From Vibrio hyugaensis (GTDB taxonomy: Bacteria; Pseudomonadota; Gammaproteobacteria; Enterobacterales; Vibrionaceae): a DNA stretch of 64,000 bases. Every line of letters starts with the position of its first letter. The first letter of the stretch is position 1. The stretch covers positions 3,466,958 through 3,530,957 of the forward strand of contig NZ_CP025794.1 in assembly GCF_002906655.1 (NCBI RefSeq), given 5' to 3'. The notes under the pieces are model-generated. The model ran no database searches, had not been told where the DNA came from, and saw only the letters and a program-made list of their open reading frames with translations. Of this stretch, positions 35,779-45,812 are shown one piece after another. The position numbers and the translations under genes were made by a program.

Positions 35779-37011
35779 GTGAAAATTGCGATGCTTAGTA
35801 CCGGAGAAGAAGTGCTTCACGGTGATATTGTTGATACGAATGCAGCTTGGTTGTCGAGCTTGTTTTATCAACATGGATTTGGCTTAACCAAGCGCTCGAC
35901 GGTCGGAGATAAACAGTCGAGCCTTATTGAAGAATTTCTCATGCTTAGCTTTAACAACGATGTTGTTATTGTTAATGGAGGTTTGGGCCCAACTACAGAT
36001 GACATGAGCGCCGCGGCAGCGGCAAAAGCCGCCGAATGTAAGTTAGTACTGTTCAAAGATTGGTTAGAGAATCTGGAGTCGATGTACGCTCGTCGTGGTA
36101 TCCCAATGCCAGACAGCAACCTCAAGCAAGCGATGTTGCCAGAGACGGCAGAAATCGTAGATAACCCAATCGGTACCGCTTGTGGTTTTAAGATGCTGGT
36201 CAATGATGCGGTTTTCTATTTTACTCCTGGTGTGCCAAGTGAATTTAAGTTGATGGCAGAGGCGCAGATTCTGCCTGATTTAAAAAAACAGTTTCCTGAA
36301 ATCGAAAGCTCGTCATGCAGTCGAATTTATACCTTTGGTCTCTCTGAATCTGGTATTTCTGACAAGCTCGATCAAATGAAATTGCCGCAAGGTTATGAGC
36401 TTGGCTACCGCTCTTATTTGCCTTTTATCGAAGTGAAGCTGTTTGGGCCATCTAATCAACTAGAGCAGCGTATGAAGCTCATGCAGCTCATTCACAAGCA
36501 CCTTGAGAGCAACACGGTGAGCGTTGACACACCAATGGTTGAGCACGTCGGCCACTTGCTGGTGGAGAAAGGGTTAACCTTATCGGTTTCTGAGAAGAGC
36601 AGTGCAGGGCATTTAACTTATTGGCTCAATGGCGATGAGAACGTCGAAAAACAATTTGGACATGGATGGGTGCTCTCAGCGCAGAGCCAAACCATTACTG
36701 ATGAAGGTGATCCGTTAGCGGCGACGTTTGCGCTGGCGGGGGCGACGCGTGAGAAGTGTGGTACTGATTTAGCGTTAGTCACAGGTAAGCTTGATGAGGG
36801 CGTTTTCTCTGTCGCACTTTCCACTTCAACGGGAGAGTGGGGCGCGTTGTATAAGTTATCGAGAAAATACCAACGTGACGACCAAGTGAAAGTCATCAGC
36901 GCGGCGGCACTAGATATGCTACGTCGTTATTTGGAACGCAAGCCAATGTCTGCACAATACGCTTTCTTAGAGAAAGTCAAAGAAATGCACATTCCAAGTA
37001 GTGCGCTTTAG
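35779..37011 (+). CDS. CinA-like protein with degenerate C-terminal amidohydrolase domain
   Basis: A protein of about 410 residues. The N-terminal MoCF/CinA domain (residues ~1-165) is well preserved: AMLSTGEEVLHGDIVDTNAAW, VNGGLGPTTDDMSAAAAA and FYFTPGVPSEFK. In CinA this domain hydrolyses ADP-ribose or NAD-type pyrophosphates. The C-terminal region aligns with nicotinamide-nucleotide amidase (PncC), but its active-site motifs are eroded: the usual AESCTGG is SEKSSAGH, and the SGIAGPDGG loop is replaced by VTGKLDEG. It therefore resembles E. coli YfaY, which lacks amidase activity. The start is GTG 35779 with AGGAG 6 nt upstream; an in-frame GTG at 35749 is less likely. Confidence 0.85.
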   Translation: MKIAMLSTGEEVLHGDIVDTNAAWLSSLFYQHGFGLTKRSTVGDKQSSLIEEFLMLSFNNDVVIVNGGLGPTTDDMSAAAAAKAAECKLVLFKDWLENLESMYARRGIPMPDSNLKQAMLPETAEIVDNPIGTACGFKMLVNDAVFYFTPGVPSEFKLMAEAQILPDLKKQFPEIESSSCSRIYTFGLSESGISDKLDQMKLPQGYELGYRSYLPFIEVKLFGPSNQLEQRMKLMQLIHKHLESNTVSVDTPMVEHVGHLLVEKGLTLSVSEKSSAGHLTYWLNGDENVEKQFGHGWVLSAQSQTITDEGDPLAATFALAGATREKCGTDLALVTGKLDEGVFSVALSTSTGEWGALYKLSRKYQRDDQVKVISAAALDMLRRYLERKPMSAQYAFLEKVKEMHIPSSAL

Positions 37012-37091
37012 GCTAATGGCAGACTGCCCAATTTACATAGCAAAAAGCCAAGACGATTGTCTTGGCTTTTTTGTATTTGTTAGAGCTAAGC

Positions 37092-37370
37092 TTATGCGCG
37101 TTTTTCTTTCATCGCATAGTTTACGCCACTAAGCGAAACACTGGATTTCGCTTTGCAAATACAAGGCAGAATCTCATCTGGCTGAGTGTAAGCCATTGCA
37201 AAACCTACATACTCTACTTCACCAGATTCTAACTTGCAGCGACAAGCACCACAGTGGCCGTCTCGGCAGTTATATTCTGGTAACAGTCCAGCTTGCTCCA
37301 TCGTCTCCAAAATAGTATTGGATGGGTTAGACTCAATGCTGACGAGTTTGTTGATTTTGATGCTTGGCAT
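37092..37370 (-). CDS. yfaE: Ferredoxin-like protein YfaE (ribonucleotide reductase cofactor maintenance)
   Basis: A 92-residue plant-type [2Fe-2S] ferredoxin. The cluster ligands are CRDGHCGACRCKL with the distal Cys in ILPCIC. YfaE maintains and repairs the diferric-tyrosyl radical of NrdB. Its ATG overlaps the nrdB stop by one base (TAATG), and the nrdA-nrdB-yfaE order matches E. coli. Confidence 0.95.
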   Translation of the reverse strand: MPSIKINKLVSIESNPSNTILETMEQAGLLPEYNCRDGHCGACRCKLESGEVEYVGFAMAYTQPDEILPCICKAKSSVSLSGVNYAMKEKRA

Positions 37371-38503
37371 TACAGCTCAAATCCTTCGAAGTCGTCTGCG
37401 CTTACTTCGTTGTCAATTTGACCAACAAGGTAAGAAGAAATCTCTGCTTCTTGTGGCGCTACTTGAACGTTATCCGATGACAACCAAGCGTTGATCCATG
37501 GGATAGGGTTCGTTGTTGCTTCTGGGTATGCCATTGGTAGACCTACCGCTTGCATACGGATGTTGGTGATGTACTCAACGTATTGGCTCAGGATATCTTT
37601 GTTCAGACCGATCATTGAACCGTCTTTAAATAGGTACTCTGCCCATTCTTTTTCTTGCTCAGCCGCTTCTTTGAAAAGATCAAAACAGTCTTGTTTTGCT
37701 TCTTCAGCGATTTGCATGAATGTGAAGTCATCTTGGCCGTTGCGTAGCAAGTTGATCATGTGTTGCGTGCCGTTCAGGTGAAGGGCTTCATCACGTGCGA
37801 TCAGCTTGATGATTTTCGCGTTACCTTCCATCAACTCGCGCTCTGCGAAAGCGAATGAACAAGCAAAACTTACGTAGAAGCGGATGGCTTCTAGTGCGTT
37901 TACTGACATCAAGCACACGTACAATTTCTTCTTCAAGTCGTACAGGCTAACTTTAACCGTTTCGCCATTCAGAACGTGCTCGCCTTCACCGTAGCGGTGG
38001 TAGTCATTTGTCGCTTGGATTAGGTCATCGTAGTAGTGTGCGATGTCTTTTGCACGCTTAAGGATGTGCTCGTTTTCAACGATATCATCGAATACCACAC
38101 TTGGATCATTCACGATGTTACGGATGATGTGTGTGTATGAACGAGAGTGGATCGTTTCAGAGAAAGACCAAGTCTCGATCCAAGTTTCTAGCTCTGGCAA
38201 AGAAACAAGCGGAAGTAGTGCTACGTTCGGGCTACGACCTTGGATTGAATCTAGAAGCGTTTGGTACTTCAAGTTTGAGATAAAGATGTGCTTCTCATGA
38301 TCTGGTAGCTTGTTGTAATCGATGCGGTCGCTTGACACGTCAACTTCTTCTGGACGCCAGAAGAAAGACAATTGTTTTTCGATTAGCTTTTCGAAAATTT
38401 CGAATTTTTGTTGGTCATAACGAGCAACGTTCACGGATTGACCAAGGAACATTGGTTCCTTTAGCTGGTCATTTTTGTTCTGGTTAAAAGTACTGTAAGC
38501 CAT
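37370..38503 (-). CDS. nrdB: Ribonucleoside-diphosphate reductase class Ia, beta subunit
   Basis: A 377-residue diiron protein carrying the tyrosyl radical. Radical Tyr123 sits in [15 protein letters not shown]; iron ligands Asp85, Glu116 and His119 match the E. coli positions by a one-residue shift, and a second set is in ENEH and RDEALH. It works with NrdA in the cytoplasm to make deoxyribonucleotides. It is cotranscribed with nrdA (80 nt apart) and yfaE. Confidence 0.98.
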   Translation of the reverse strand: MAYSTFNQNKNDQLKEPMFLGQSVNVARYDQQKFEIFEKLIEKQLSFFWRPEEVDVSSDRIDYNKLPDHEKHIFISNLKYQTLLDSIQGRSPNVALLPLVSLPELETWIETWSFSETIHSRSYTHIIRNIVNDPSVVFDDIVENEHILKRAKDIAHYYDDLIQATNDYHRYGEGEHVLNGETVKVSLYDLKKKLYVCLMSVNALEAIRFYVSFACSFAFAERELMEGNAKIIKLIARDEALHLNGTQHMINLLRNGQDDFTFMQIAEEAKQDCFDLFKEAAEQEKEWAEYLFKDGSMIGLNKDILSQYVEYITNIRMQAVGLPMAYPEATTNPIPWINAWLSSDNVQVAPQEAEISSYLVGQIDNEVSADDFEGFEL

Positions 38504-38524
38504 AATGCCTCAATTCCTTTTAGA

Positions 38525-38542
38525 CCTCCCCAAGAGGGGAGG
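38525..38542. other. Hairpin in the nrdA-nrdB intergenic region
   Basis: A perfect 7-bp GC-rich stem CCTCCCC / GGGGAGG with loop AAGA. On the minus strand it is not followed by a T run, so it is unlikely to terminate. It may influence mRNA stability or the ratio of NrdA to NrdB. Confidence 0.6.
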
Positions 38543-38583
38543 CGTTCGATAGTCTGTTTTTACGGATTGTTCAGTGGGGAAGA

Positions 38584-40866
38584 TTAAATCTTACAACCGC
38601 CGCCTGCACAATCGTCATCTTGTGGTTGAACTGCGTCTTTCTGGTCGTCTTTCGCGCCATCACGAGTGTTATGGTAGTAAAGTGTCTTCACACCAAACTT
38701 GTACGCAGTTAGCAGGTCTTGAAGAAGCTTCTTCATTGGAACCTTGCCAGTTTCGTAACCTGATGGGTCGTAGTTTGTGTTAGCTGAGATCGCTTGGTCA
38801 ACGAATTTCTGCATGATACCCACAAGATGCAAGTAACCGTCGTTAGAACCGATGTTCCAAAGCAGCTCATAGTTGTCTTTCAGCTCAGTGAAATCAGGCA
38901 CAACTTGCTTCAGGATACCGTCTTTCGATGCTTTTACTGATACATAACCACGTGGTGGCTCAATACCATTTGTTGCGTTTGAAATTTGAGAAGAAGTCTC
39001 TGATGGCATCAGCGCAGTCAGTGTTGAGTTACGTAGACCGTGTTCAACGATTTCTTTGCGTAGACTATCCCAGTCGTAATGGAGTTCTTCTTCACAGATA
39101 AGATCGATGTCTTTCTTGTAAGTGTCGATTGGCAATAAGCCTTTCGCGTAGTTCGTTTCGTGGAACGAAGGACACTTACCTTGTTCTTTCGCAAGTGCTA
39201 CCGATGCTTTCAATAGGTAGTATTGAATCGCTTCGAATGTACGGTGCGTTAGACCGTTTGCGCTACCGTCAGAGTATTTAACACCGTTCTTCGCTAGGTA
39301 GTATGCGTAGTTGATAACACCAACGCCCAGCGTACGACGGTTCATTGTCGACTTGTATGCTGCTGGTAGTGGGTAATCTTGGTAATCAAGTAGTGCATCT
39401 AGTGCACGGACTACAAGTTCAGATAGCTCTTCGAAATCATCAAGAGATTTGATTGCACCAAGGTTGAACGCAGAAAGCGTACATAGTGCGATCTCGCCTG
39501 AGTCATCTTCAACGTTCTTCAGAGGCTTAGTTGGCAGTGCGATCTCTAAACATAGGTTTGATTGACGAACTGGCGCGACTTCTGAGTCGAACGGGCTGTG
39601 AGTGTTACAGTGGTCTACGTTCTGAATGTAGATACGACCCGTTGATGCACGCTCTTGCATTAGCAGAGTGAACATTTCAATCGCTTTAACGGTCTCTTTC
39701 TTGATTGAAGGATCGTTCTCGTATTTCACGTATAGACGTTCAAATTCTTCTTGGTTTTCGAAGAATGCGTCATATAGGCCTGGTACGTCAGATGGTGAGA
39801 ACAGCGTGATGTTGCCACCCTCTACCAAGCGTTGGTACATCAGTTTGTTTAACTGAACACCGTAATCCATGTGACGAACACGGTTCTCTTCAACACCACG
39901 GTTGTTCTTAAGAACCATCAGTGAACGAGCTTCACCGTGCCATAGTGGGTAGAACACCGTCGCAGCACCACCACGAACACCACCTTGAGAACAACATTTC
40001 ACTGCAGTTTGGAAGTATTTGTAGAATGGGATACAACCAGTGTGGAATGCTTCACCACCACGGATTTCAGAACCTAGCGCACGGATACGACCTGCGTTGA
40101 TACCGATACCAGCACGTTGAGATACATAACGTACGATTGAGCTTGCGGTTGCGTTGATAGAATCAAGGCTATCACCACACTCGATCAGCACGCATGAGCT
40201 GAACTGACGAGTAGGAGTACGTACACCAGACATGATCGGTGTAGGTAGAGAAATCTTAAATGTCGATGTCGCATCGTAGAAACGCTTGATGTAATCAAGG
40301 CGTGTTTCTTTCGGGTAATTTGCGAACAGACAAGCTGAAACTAGGATGTATAGGAACTGAGCACTTTCGTAGATCTCGCCAGATACACGGTTCTGTACGA
40401 AGTACTTACCTTCTAGCTGTTTTACAGCAGCGTAAGAGAAGTCTAGATCGCGTTTGTGGTCTAGGTACGCATCAAGTTCGTCTAGTTCTTCTTTTGTGTA
40501 GTCTTCCAGAATGTGCTGATCGTACTTACCCATATCAATAAGACGAGCTACGTGATTGTATAGCGTTGGCGGCTCGTATTGGCCGTATGCTTTTTTACGT
40601 AGGTGGAATACCGCTAGGCGAGCAGCTAGGTATTGGTAGTCCGGTGTTTCTTCTGAAATCAGGTCTGCGGCAGACTTGATCATCGTCTCATGGATATCTG
40701 ACGTGGTGATGCCGTCGTAAAACTGGATGTGAGCACGCAGTTCTACTTGAGATACTGAAACGTTGTTAAGACCTTCGGCAGCCCAAGTGATAACGCGATG
40801 GATTTTTTCCAGATCGATAGTTTCTTTACGGCCATCACGCTTGGTGACGGTAAGTTGTTGGTTCAT
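38584..40866 (-). CDS. nrdA: Ribonucleoside-diphosphate reductase class Ia, alpha subunit
   Basis: A 760-residue catalytic subunit with an N-terminal ATP-cone (MNQQLTVTKRDGRKETIDLE). Active-site cysteines are in FSSCVLIECGDS, NLCLEIALPT (with the adjacent Asn) and ALCTLSAFNLG; the radical-transfer tyrosines lie near the C-terminus. The tail DDDCAGGGCKI carries the two redox-shuttle cysteines reduced by thioredoxin or glutaredoxin. Upstream are NrdR-like boxes and a DnaA box, consistent with cell-cycle and dNTP control. Confidence 0.98.
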   Translation of the reverse strand: MNQQLTVTKRDGRKETIDLEKIHRVITWAAEGLNNVSVSQVELRAHIQFYDGITTSDIHETMIKSAADLISEETPDYQYLAARLAVFHLRKKAYGQYEPPTLYNHVARLIDMGKYDQHILEDYTKEELDELDAYLDHKRDLDFSYAAVKQLEGKYFVQNRVSGEIYESAQFLYILVSACLFANYPKETRLDYIKRFYDATSTFKISLPTPIMSGVRTPTRQFSSCVLIECGDSLDSINATASSIVRYVSQRAGIGINAGRIRALGSEIRGGEAFHTGCIPFYKYFQTAVKCCSQGGVRGGAATVFYPLWHGEARSLMVLKNNRGVEENRVRHMDYGVQLNKLMYQRLVEGGNITLFSPSDVPGLYDAFFENQEEFERLYVKYENDPSIKKETVKAIEMFTLLMQERASTGRIYIQNVDHCNTHSPFDSEVAPVRQSNLCLEIALPTKPLKNVEDDSGEIALCTLSAFNLGAIKSLDDFEELSELVVRALDALLDYQDYPLPAAYKSTMNRRTLGVGVINYAYYLAKNGVKYSDGSANGLTHRTFEAIQYYLLKASVALAKEQGKCPSFHETNYAKGLLPIDTYKKDIDLICEEELHYDWDSLRKEIVEHGLRNSTLTALMPSETSSQISNATNGIEPPRGYVSVKASKDGILKQVVPDFTELKDNYELLWNIGSNDGYLHLVGIMQKFVDQAISANTNYDPSGYETGKVPMKKLLQDLLTAYKFGVKTLYYHNTRDGAKDDQKDAVQPQDDDCAGGGCKI

Positions 40867-40962
40867 TCTGCTTTATTTCCCTAAGAAAACTGATAAAAGC
40901 CGTGTTTTTGTTTGTTTATGTGCAAAACTTGTAAAAGTTGCGGCGGCTTTGTGATCAAAGTC

Positions 40963-40999
40963 TATCTATATATTGTAGCTTAAACACAACATATAGGGG
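40963..40999. promoter_or_regulatory. Tandem NrdR-like boxes upstream of nrdA
   Basis: Two 16-bp elements related to the ACACTATATATAGTGT consensus: TATCTATATATTGTAG (40963-40978) and ACACAACATATAGGGG (40984-40999). Their centres are 21 bp apart, two helical turns, as expected for cooperative NrdR binding. They lie about 100-130 bp upstream of the nrdA start. Confidence 0.7.
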
Positions 41000-41068
41000 T
41001 TAATTTGTTTTCGAGTTACAAGATAGTGCTGTTACCCCAATTTTTCAAGGCACAGGTTTGGGATGACT

Positions 41069-41077
41069 TGTGGATAA
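41069..41077. promoter_or_regulatory. Perfect DnaA box upstream of nrdA
   Basis: TGTGGATAA is the exact complement of the consensus DnaA box TTATCCACA, about 200 bp upstream of nrdA. E. coli nrdAB is also DnaA-controlled. In the 499-bp gap between nrdA and ubiG the only other clear elements are the NrdR-like boxes and the ubiG terminator. Confidence 0.7.
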
Positions 41078-41280
41078 CTAACAAAATAAAAAAAAATCAG
41101 TAAGTGAACACTAACCGATGAGAAAAGGGCGGACTTGAATGGGGAAAATTACGTTTTTCAGATCGGTTCATAAATAACCGCATGTAAAAATATTTTCCTT
41201 GATCTTTGATAGTTTTTGTCTGTTAAAAATAGATTGGTCAAAATGGAATCTAGAGCACTATTTTTATACAGAATATGACA

Positions 41281-41311
41281 AAAAAAGCGGTGCATTTATG
41301 CTACCGCTTTT
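41281..41311 (-). terminator. ubiG terminator
   Basis: A stem AAAAGCGGT / ACCGCTTTT around an inner GCAT / ATGC pair. On the minus strand it runs into a stretch of T and lies 55 nt after the ubiG stop. Confidence 0.85.
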
Positions 41312-41365
41312 CACTTAATTTCATATTTTAATGAAAGGATATCTCTTGGCGAGATGGTGACATTA

Positions 41366-42073
41366 TCAATACTTCTGAGTGTGCACGATGTAGTTTACAT
41401 CCACATTACGGCCTAGTTTGTAACTGTCGTTTAGCGGGTTGTAATGTAAGCCGGTGATGCCCATTTCTGTTAGGTCAGTTTGGTCTATCATCTTCATCAT
41501 TTCTGCTGGCTTGATGAACTTTTCATGGTCGTGCGTGCCTTCAGGAACAATCTTCAACAGCTTTTCTGCGCCCACGATCGCAAATAGGTAAGATTTGATG
41601 TTGCGGTTTAGAGTAGAGAAGAACACATGGCCGCCAGGCTTTACGAGTGCCGCGCATGAACGGATAACCGAAAGCGGGTCTGGCACGTGCTCCAGCATTT
41701 CCATGCAAGTGACGACATCGTAAGACCCTGCATTTTCTTCTGCATGGTCTTCGATCGTGCTTTGGATGTAAGTCAACTTGGTGCCTGTTTCAAGCGCATG
41801 AAGACGAGCAACTTCGAGAGGCTCTTTACCCATATCTAGCCCGGTAACGACTGCGCCTTCTTTTGCCATACTCTCGGCAAGAATGCCACCACCGCAGCCA
41901 ACATCGAGCACTTTCTTCCCAAACAGGCCATCGGCTTTGTCTAGGACATAGTTCAAGCGAAGCGGGTTAATTTGGTGAAGAGGTTTGAATTCGCCCTCTA
42001 AATCCCACCAACGAGAAGCCATCTCTTCGAATTTCTTAATTTCACTAGGGTCGACGTTTTGTGCTTTAGTCAT
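41366..42073 (-). CDS. ubiG: Ubiquinone biosynthesis O-methyltransferase
   Basis: A 235-residue SAM-dependent methyltransferase that carries out both O-methylations of ubiquinone synthesis. Motif I is [14 protein letters not shown]; post-I is VTGLDMG; the UbiG start is recognisable in [20 protein letters not shown] followed by [10 protein letters not shown]. It is divergent from gyrA, the conserved gyrA-ubiG-nrdAB neighbourhood. Confidence 0.97.
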   Translation of the reverse strand: MTKAQNVDPSEIKKFEEMASRWWDLEGEFKPLHQINPLRLNYVLDKADGLFGKKVLDVGCGGGILAESMAKEGAVVTGLDMGKEPLEVARLHALETGTKLTYIQSTIEDHAEENAGSYDVVTCMEMLEHVPDPLSVIRSCAALVKPGGHVFFSTLNRNIKSYLFAIVGAEKLLKIVPEGTHDHEKFIKPAEMMKMIDQTDLTEMGITGLHYNPLNDSYKLGRNVDVNYIVHTQKY

Positions 42074-42318
42074 GATAGTTATATCGCTTCGCTAATAGTC
42101 CTTTGGAAGGCGAGATTATACTCCAATGGTACGATACGTTAAAACTGCTTCTTTTCTCACAATCGCTACAGGGGAGATTTTTGAACGACGTTGGTGGAAA
42201 TATAGTCAGTTTTCAGAAAGATATGGGATGAATGTGCAAATTCTCTTCATTTAACTCATAACGAAGCTCACAACCTGATAAAAGGAGCGGGAAAGTGATG
42301 CCCCGTTGATGAATTGTG

Positions 42319-42357
42319 TGTTATATTTTTGCACCTTACACGTATCGTAATTACGAT
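42319..42357 (+). promoter_or_regulatory. gyrA promoter region with extended -10 and a 14-bp palindrome
   Basis: TGT-TATATT (42319-42327) looks like an extended -10 about 55 bp upstream of gyrA. Immediately downstream is the perfect palindrome ATCGTAATTACGAT (42344-42357), near the probable transcription start. The remainder of the 309-bp gap towards ubiG shows nothing else definite. Confidence 0.5.
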
Positions 42358-42382
42358 CAGATAATAGAGGGATAATGGCTCT

Positions 42383-45025
42383 ATGAGCGATTTAGCTAAA
42401 GAGATCACGCCCGTAAACATTGAAGATGAGCTTAGAGGTTCATACCTAGACTACGCGATGTCAGTAATCGTGGGTCGTGCTCTTCCAGATGTGCGTGATG
42501 GCCTAAAACCAGTACACCGCCGCGTTTTATTCGCGATGAACGTACTAGGCAACGATTGGAACAAACCATATAAAAAATCAGCCCGTGTTGTCGGCGACGT
42601 AATCGGTAAATATCACCCACACGGTGATAGTGCTGTGTACGACACAATCGTACGTATGGCTCAGCCGTTCTCACTTCGTTACATGCTGGTCGATGGTCAA
42701 GGTAACTTTGGCTCGATCGATGGCGACTCTGCTGCGGCAATGCGTTATACCGAAGTACGTATGGCGAAAATTGCCCACGAGCTTCTGGCTGACCTAGATA
42801 AAGAAACCGTGGACTACGTACCTAACTACGATGGTACGGAGCAAATCCCAGCGGTTCTTCCAACGAAAATTCCTAACCTATTGGTAAACGGTGCTTCTGG
42901 TATCGCGGTAGGTATGGCAACCAACATCCCGCCACACAACCTTGGCGAAGTGATCGATGGCTGTCTTGCGTTCATCAATAATGAAGAAATCACCATTGAT
43001 GAACTGATGGATTACATTCCTGGTCCTGATTTCCCAACGGCAGCGCTTATCAGCGGTCGTAAAGGCATCGTAGACGCGTACAAAACTGGTCGCGGCAAAA
43101 TCTACATGCGTTCAAAAGCGGACATCGAAGTGGAGAAGAATGGTAAAGAAACCATCATCGTCACTGAAATCCCTTACCAGGTAAACAAAGCTCGCTTGAT
43201 CGAAAAGATCGCTGAGCTAGTGAAAGATAAGAAAGTAGAAGGCATCAGTGCACTACGCGACGAGTCGGATAAAGACGGTATGCGTATTGTTATTGAATGT
43301 AAGCGCGATGCAGTGGGTGAAGTGGTTCTAAACAACCTTTACGCACAAACTCAGCTTCAAACGACTTTCGGTATCAACATGGTTGCGTTAAACAACGGCC
43401 AGCCACAGCTATTTAACCTAAAAGATATGTTGAAGTGCTTCGTTGACCACCGTCGTGAAGTTGTAACTCGTCGTACTATCTTCGAACTACGCAAAGCGCG
43501 CGAGCGTGCTCATATCCTTGAAGCATTGTCTCTTGCTCTTGCAAACATCGATGAAGTTATTGAGTTGATCAAAAACGCACCAACACCAGCAGAAGCAAAA
43601 GTTGGCTTGGTATCGCGTGGTTGGGATCTTGGTAACGTAGCATCAATGCTTGAGCGTGCTGGTACTGATGCAGCTCGTCCAGAATGGCTAGAAGATCAAT
43701 ACGGTATCCGTGATGGTCTGTACTACCTAACTGAGACTCAAGCGCAAGCAATCCTAGAACTTCGTCTACACCGCCTAACCGGTCTAGAGCACGAGAAGAT
43801 TCTTGATGAATATAAAGCACTTCTAGAAGAAATTGCAGAGCTAATGCATATCCTTGCAAGCACTGAGCGTCTAATGGAAGTGATCCGCGAAGAATTAGAA
43901 GCAGTTCGTGATAGTTACGGTGATGTTCGTCGTACAGAAATCACAGCAGCAACCCATGACATTGACATGGAAGAGCTGATTGCTCGTGAAGACGTCGTTG
44001 TGACTCTGTCTCACGAAGGTTACGTTAAGTACCAAATTCTAAGCGACTACGAAGCTCAGCGTCGTGGTGGTAAAGGTAAGAGTGCAACGAAGATGAAAGA
44101 TGAAGACTTCATCGAGCGTCTACTTGTTGCAAATACTCACGATAACATCCTATGTTTCTCTACTCGTGGTAAGACTTACCGTCTGAAAGTTTACCAATTG
44201 CCGCATGCAACTCGCACTGCTCGTGGTAAGCCAATCGTAAACATCCTTCCGCTAGAGGAAGGCGAGCGTATTACTGCAATCCTTCCTGTTGATGAGTTCT
44301 CTCCAGAGAAATTTATCTTCATGGCAACGGGTGACGGTACGGTTAAGAAGACACCTCTGAACCAGTTTGCAAACGTACGTTCAAACGGTCTAATCGCTGT
44401 TAACTTACGTGATGATGACTCGCTAATTGGTGTTGATATCACCAACGGCGATAGCGACATCATGCTGTTCTCTAAAGCAGGTAAAGTGGTTCGCTTTAGC
44501 GAAGACAAAGTACGTGCAATGGGTCGTACAGCGGCGGGTGTTCGCGGTATGAAGTTAGCAGACGATGACCAAGTGGTTTCTCTGATCGTTCCATCGAACG
44601 AAGGCGACATCCTAACCGTTACTCAAAACGGTTATGGTAAACGTACTGAACTAGCAGAATACCCAACGAAAGGTCGTGCAACTCAGGGCGTTGTGTCTAT
44701 CAAGGTTTCTGAACGTAACGGTCCAGTAGTTGGTGCGGTACAAGTAGAAGAAGGCGACGAGATGATGATGATCACCGACGCTGGTACTCTAGTTCGTACA
44801 CGTGTTGCAGAAGTTAGCCAAGTTGGTCGTAACACTCAAGGTGTGACTCTGATCCGTACAGCAGAAGACGAATCAGTGGTTGGTCTACAGCGTATCGATG
44901 AAGTTGAAGAAGTTGAATTGCCTGAAGGCGAAGAAGCAGCGGAAACGACAGAAGCGAATGCAGAGCAACAAGCACCTGAAGCGCCAAAAGCAGACGACGC
45001 AGAAGAAGGCTCTGAAGAAGAATAA
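42383..45025 (+). CDS. gyrA: DNA gyrase subunit A
   Basis: An 880-residue topoisomerase II subunit. Catalytic Tyr122 lies in AAAMRYTEV. The quinolone-resistance region is wild type at the main positions (Ser83 and Asp87 in [12 protein letters not shown]). The GyrA box QRRGGKG starts the C-terminal beta-pinwheel. The last ~40 residues are very acidic (ending [10 protein letters not shown]), typical of GyrA tails. It introduces negative supercoils with GyrB. It is transcribed alone, from a promoter near 42320, with a terminator at 45050. Confidence 0.98.
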   Translation: MSDLAKEITPVNIEDELRGSYLDYAMSVIVGRALPDVRDGLKPVHRRVLFAMNVLGNDWNKPYKKSARVVGDVIGKYHPHGDSAVYDTIVRMAQPFSLRYMLVDGQGNFGSIDGDSAAAMRYTEVRMAKIAHELLADLDKETVDYVPNYDGTEQIPAVLPTKIPNLLVNGASGIAVGMATNIPPHNLGEVIDGCLAFINNEEITIDELMDYIPGPDFPTAALISGRKGIVDAYKTGRGKIYMRSKADIEVEKNGKETIIVTEIPYQVNKARLIEKIAELVKDKKVEGISALRDESDKDGMRIVIECKRDAVGEVVLNNLYAQTQLQTTFGINMVALNNGQPQLFNLKDMLKCFVDHRREVVTRRTIFELRKARERAHILEALSLALANIDEVIELIKNAPTPAEAKVGLVSRGWDLGNVASMLERAGTDAARPEWLEDQYGIRDGLYYLTETQAQAILELRLHRLTGLEHEKILDEYKALLEEIAELMHILASTERLMEVIREELEAVRDSYGDVRRTEITAATHDIDMEELIAREDVVVTLSHEGYVKYQILSDYEAQRRGGKGKSATKMKDEDFIERLLVANTHDNILCFSTRGKTYRLKVYQLPHATRTARGKPIVNILPLEEGERITAILPVDEFSPEKFIFMATGDGTVKKTPLNQFANVRSNGLIAVNLRDDDSLIGVDITNGDSDIMLFSKAGKVVRFSEDKVRAMGRTAAGVRGMKLADDDQVVSLIVPSNEGDILTVTQNGYGKRTELAEYPTKGRATQGVVSIKVSERNGPVVGAVQVEEGDEMMMITDAGTLVRTRVAEVSQVGRNTQGVTLIRTAEDESVVGLQRIDEVEEVELPEGEEAAETTEANAEQQAPEAPKADDAEEGSEEE

Positions 45026-45049
45026 TTTTCACCTTCATCGCTAAATGTG

Positions 45050-45077
45050 AAAGCCGAGCGAAATGCTCGGCTTTTTT
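45050..45077 (+). terminator. gyrA terminator
   Basis: Stem AAGCCGAGC / GCTCGGCTT with loop GAAAT, followed by six T in all on the plus strand. Confidence 0.92.
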
Positions 45078-45146
45078 GTATTTGTATCACCGCAATTCAA
45101 ATCATAAACCAGTAAACTGTGCGTATATTCTCCGATAGGTCGTGTT

Positions 45147-45770
45147 ATGTCTGTTTGGTTTTTTGTTGCCATTACGTTGATGGGTTTGTTCATCGTCTTG
45201 TTGTCCTTGAGCGCGTCTCGAATAAAACCGGCAAAATGGTTTGGTTTTTGCGTATTAGTTTTCGTTCTGACGACCGCCGGCTTTTTGCTATTTCGACAAC
45301 CGCCACCACCGCCGATTCAAGCCGAAATGTCACGCATGATGACCACTCGCGACATCATGGAAGAGATTCAAACCCAACTTCGGGAGGAGCCTAATAATGC
45401 CGAGCTTTGGTTCCAGCTAGGGCAGGGTTATTTGCTCGAAGGAGAGTTTGATGGTGCACTTATTTGTTTCGACTACGCGATCCAATTGACTGACCCAGTC
45501 AGTGCTACTCAGCTTGCCGCCAAAGCGACGACCTTGTATTACATTCATAAGCAAGCAATGACGGATGAAGTGGGTTTGTTGCTTGAACAAGCGCTACAAC
45601 TTGAACCTCACAATGAAGCGGCTTTGTCTTTGATCGCAAATGACCATTTTTTGTCATTCCGCTTTCAGGAAGCCATTGATACTTGGGTACTATTATTAGA
45701 TTCTAATGATCCAAACTTAGATAGAGTGCAAATCATTCGCTCTATCAACAAAGCAAAAGAGCTGTTGTAG
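45147..45770 (+). CDS. NrfG/CcmI-like TPR protein
   Basis: A 207-residue protein with two N-terminal membrane helices (MSVWFFVAITLMGLFIVLLS and GFCVLVFVLTTAGFLLF), a proline run (PPPPPI), then TPR motifs (NNAELWFQLGQGYLLEGEFD, PHNEAALSLIANDHFLSFRF). This matches the NrfG/CcmI (CycH) group that presents apocytochrome c for heme attachment. NrfA carries a CWSCK heme site whose attachment in E. coli needs NrfE, NrfF and NrfG. The nrfE and nrfF homologues lie 5-8 kb away in the same window while no nrfG follows them, so this gene may supply the NrfG role. That link is inference. Confidence 0.7.
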   Translation: MSVWFFVAITLMGLFIVLLSLSASRIKPAKWFGFCVLVFVLTTAGFLLFRQPPPPPIQAEMSRMMTTRDIMEEIQTQLREEPNNAELWFQLGQGYLLEGEFDGALICFDYAIQLTDPVSATQLAAKATTLYYIHKQAMTDEVGLLLEQALQLEPHNEAALSLIANDHFLSFRFQEAIDTWVLLLDSNDPNLDRVQIIRSINKAKELL

Positions 45771-45812
45771 GCGTACAATTTAATAAGCTGTAGAGGGAAA
45801 GGTGGGCAACGA

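Noticed and set aside
38525-38542. Hairpin between nrdA and nrdB as an intrinsic terminator
   Set aside because: It lacks a T run on the minus strand, and the two genes must be coexpressed.
42383-42680. Quinolone-resistance substitution in gyrA
   Set aside because: Ser83 and Asp87 are both wild type.
42432-45090. Long antisense open frames over gyrA (for example 44191-44610 on the minus strand)
   Set aside because: They are explained by codon bias of gyrA; they lack ribosome sites and recognisable motifs.
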